Shown here: positions 61,127-64,000 of the stretch, piece by piece
Numbering within the stretch: the first letter of the stretch is position 1
Layout of the letters: every line of letters begins with the position of its first letter
NCBI GenBank assembly: GCA_029783825.1
Contig: JAREIK010002419.1
Location: 266,690 to 330,689 of the forward strand
From: Sapria himalayana
Taxonomy: Eukaryota; Streptophyta; Magnoliopsida; Malpighiales; Rafflesiaceae
Length of the DNA: 64,000 bases
Direction of reading: 5' to 3'
Notes under the pieces: generated by a model
The model's database searches: none
Told to the model about the DNA's origin: nothing
What the model saw: only the letters and a program-made list of their open reading frames with translations
Translations under genes and position numbers: made by a program

Positions 61127-64000
61127 TAGAGGTGTCAAACGGGCCAGCTCGGCACGGCACGGCCCATTTTTTTCCAACACGATCGTGCTGTCGTGCTGGG
61201 CACGGCACGGTTTGAATATAGGCGGGCCCGGCCTGGCCATACAGGCTAGGGGCCAACCGCCAGGGCATACCGGCATAGCCGCATAGGCTGACTGGCTGAG
61301 CCGCTGAGGGTGAGAGAAAGGCAGGGCCGGGCAGGCGGGCGCGTGACCAGGAAGGGACAGGTCACGGGAGGCCAGGCAGAAATCTGATTCTCTGAATTCA
61401 AAAATCAGAATATTGTATTTTTTTTAAATTTATATATTGTAAATTATATTTCTTAAGGTTAAGTTAAGTTTAGTGACTGTAGTCTATTGTCTACACTGTG
61501 TAGTGTAGAGTATTAATTATTAAATATAATTTTTTTAAAAAATATTAAAAATTAAAATTAAAAAAAAAATTTAAGAAAATTATTTTTTTTATCAAATTCA
61601 ACTAAGTATAGCTTTGTTTATATTTATAATTTATTAATTATAAATTAAAGTTATTAATTTTTAAAATAAAATTTAAATTGTAAAAAAATAAATCAATACA
61701 TTATGTTAGGAAAAATTAAAATTAAAAAAAAATTAAACTACACAAATGAAAAATTACCAATCATGCATTTGAAACTGATTGTCCGAACAAAACAAGTATA
61801 AGTTTCAACACAATGTACAAACAAAGCGTATAAATACAATGAATAAAAAAACATCGAAAAAAATAGCAGATCAGCATCAATCGTCAAGCGGCATATCATG
61901 AGAATCATCAGCCGCAACATCAAGATCAGTATCATATGGATCATCATCATCGGCAATCAGCTCCTCCGCCATCATAGTGGATGTGGATGCAACTGCAGTG
62001 TCTGTCACAGTCCCAGCTTCAGCACGATCATGGATGCTAAACCTCGATTCCTCCCAATGCTTCAAACATGCCAAGGCCTCAACCATATCTGGACGTAATC
62101 TCGATCTCCTATCCGAAATCACGTTCACTGCAACAGAAAAAGTAGACTCCGATGCTATGCTTGACACCGGAGGAGTCAGTTGATCCCGTGCCATCCTAGA
62201 TAGCACGGGATAGGTGGACTCATATGATTTCCACCACTGTAATAAATCAAGATTCTTATTATCAGAATGTGATAGGATTGAGCAGTAATCAGTATCTAAG
62301 TACCGAGACAGCTCACTCCTATGTGATGGTCCACCTCTACGTTTCCCCATTGCTAGGTTAATGGAATAATCGTCATCTCCGAACAAGGTATCAATGTCTT
62401 TAATCACAATCTCACCACCACCACTACCATACCTAGTATCGTAGTATGTGAACAGATCTATCAATTTCTCGTAAATGAACCCTTCAGGTGGCTCTTCCAG
62501 GTTCATGCACGAGGAAATGAAAGTCAGGGTGTTTTCAACCCCTTCCACCTTAGCCCTAGGGTCCATGCATTCAACAAGGCAATAAAGAGATGGAATGGTG
62601 GACCAGTACTTCAAGTACTTGGTCTCAATCTCTGCCACCATATGGCTAAGCGTCGGGTCAGCTCGATACTTCCTAAACATGCTACTAATGTTTCATATGC
62701 ACCGGAGTGCAATGCAAGTGGTTGGCGTATAAACCGACGAACACATGTTCGTCGCGTCATAAAATATCTTCAGGAATTTCATAAATGAGATTCCTGAAGC
62801 CCAGTCAGTGTCGTCAATAATAAGTTCGTCACTCTTACTATTGACGTAGTAGGATATCACGTGTTCGTATCCAACACATGATTCCAACATCAGGTATGTG
62901 TAATTCAAATGATGTCTCACATCCGATTGGAATTTCATCTTCTTAAGATTCGCAGACAAACAGAGATTACCAAACTCTTGTAGTCTGCGAGGAGTGCGAA
63001 TATACTTGAGTGCATTGCGTATATTTTCCAACGTGGGGGAACACACCTTCATACCTGCTTGAGCTATCAGGTTAATCACATGACACATGCATCTGACATG
63101 AAAGATCTCTCCTAATGGTGCGTCTCTAATATTCCTAACAAACATATTGATCACTACTCCATTATTAGAAGCATTATCGAAAGTGACACTAAAAATTTTA
63201 TTTTGAATTTTATATTCCCTAAATATTTTCATCATACTCTCAAAAATGGTTGGGTCATCATGAGGATGAAGAATATCAGTGAATCCTAATATTTTTTTAT
63301 TGATTGTCCAGTTAGAATCTACATAGTGACTCGTGAGACATGCATAAGAAGAATCATCGTGACATGTCCATATATCGGACGTCACGGACACCACTCCACT
63401 ATGTGCCATAAATTCCTTAATTATTTTTTGTTTTTCTAACTTATATATCTTTAATATGTCACTCCTAGATGTGGACCTAGGAATCCTACGATAGGAATGC
63501 TGAAAATAAGTTTGCATGATGCACACTACCCTCGGATCTTCCAAAAATCTGATCGGAAGACCCATCAATGTGATGAGCCTGACCATGCCGTCCATACCCA
63601 ACTCACTGGAGTATACGAAGGGAGTAAACTTTGAGACTGAACTCGATCCAGTCTCAAAAAATATAGTGACAAGTTGGGTTTACCAAGGATCTAAGGGTCC
63701 ATATTTTTTGGTGCATAATTCGGCATGCCTCTTAAGGTGCCCAGTCCCACATGAACTCTTGCATGTTAAAAGTCTCATACAATATTTGCACTGTGCCATT
63801 TCAAGTTCCTCACCCCTAACATTTACTTGTGTTATGATTTTAAAATGAGTCCAAACTACAGAAGTCCTCCTAGTTTTTTGTTTTTTAGTACTTTGGGTTG
63901 AGACGACTGGAGAAACCAAAGTTTCAGCAGCCACAGACGTCTGTGTAACACTAACATTTTCATTTTCCAAATTTAAATACGTGTCAGATGTATTTGTCAT
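61127..64000 (-). mobile_element. hAT element 2, inserted into the LINE (right end outside window)
   Basis: Begins TAGAGGTGTCAAACGGG at 61127, the same terminus type as hAT 1. The 8 bases before it (ATTTCAGT, 61119-61126) are the likely target duplication; its partner would lie beyond the window. A GC-rich subterminal part (61140-61375, GGCACGGCACGG-type repeats) is followed by AT-rich non-coding DNA to about 61870 and the transposase on the minus strand. Less decayed than hAT 1, so younger. Confidence 0.9.
61877..64000 (-). pseudogene. hAT transposase 2, full length with two in-frame stops
   Basis: One continuous minus-strand frame of about 707 codons from ATG at 63998-64000 to the stop near 61877. 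A BED zinc finger (CKYC...HLKRHAELC) lies at about residues 70-102. The catalytic RNase H-like domain has VTSDIW (Asp near 209) and FDNASNNG (Asp near 275), followed by RCMCHVINLI near 303-312. A DUF4413-like region lies near 441-490. C-terminal dimerisation has LQWWKSYESTYPVLSRMARD, then VSSIASESTFSVA at about 586-625. Two stops interrupt it: TAA after GPLDPW (about 63680) and TGA after ALRCI (62693-62695). hAT 1 has Gln (CAA) and Cys (TGC) at these codons, so each stop is a single-base change. No frameshift was seen. Confidence 0.9.

Overview
This window is nuclear DNA from a flowering plant, probably a large AT-rich genome. No host gene in it looks functional. The organism cannot be fixed from the sequence. 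Plant origin is shown by three things: CACTA (En/Spm) termini with plant-type TNP2 and Transposase_24 coding remnants, a plant L1-like LINE with a zf-RVT domain and C-terminal RNase H, and captured pieces of plant-lineage genes (an SMXL4/5-like gene and an intron-containing SmF gene). A monocot is possible but unproven.

Layout: long degenerate tetranucleotide arrays (TCTA on one strand, GATA on the other, about 21 kb in total) alternate with relics of one CACTA family. Array A1 (1-2711) is followed by CACTA-X (2712-6726, reverse, 5'-truncated). Array A2 (6727-17343) follows, then two tandem CACTA 5' ends: Y1 (17344-22131) and the long relic W (22132-37145, forward), which holds decayed TNP2 (29.68-33.39 kb) and a second decayed ORF (33.53-35.5 kb). 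Array A3 (37146-39417, now GATA-oriented) is followed by CACTA-Z (39418-52353, reverse), then array A4 (52354-57144, GATA) and a short opposite-strand block A5 (57145-57610). The 3' half of a LINE (57611-61126, reverse) sits against A5. It is cut by a hAT element (61127 to beyond 64000, reverse) whose transposase is nearly intact but has two in-frame stops.

CACTA-Z is a nest. It carries a hAT relic (39525-43006) with TIRs and a near-perfect 8-bp target duplication. It also carries a four-exon, intron-bearing pseudogene copy of the spliceosomal SmF protein gene. The SmF copy is split by a Pack-MULE-like element (44061-46585) with roughly 155-bp TIRs and a 7/9-matching 9-bp target duplication, and that element holds collinear fragments of an SMXL4/5-like gene. 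The last SmF exon is also present at the matching place in CACTA-X and CACTA-W, so the SmF capture is older than the spread of this CACTA family.

Relative insertion order: SmF capture by CACTA, then CACTA amplification, then hAT and Pack-MULE insertion into Z. Separately, a LINE inserted into the array and a second hAT then inserted into the LINE. The many long open frames in the arrays are artefacts, because a TCTA run reads Ser-Ile-Tyr-Leu in all three frames without stops.
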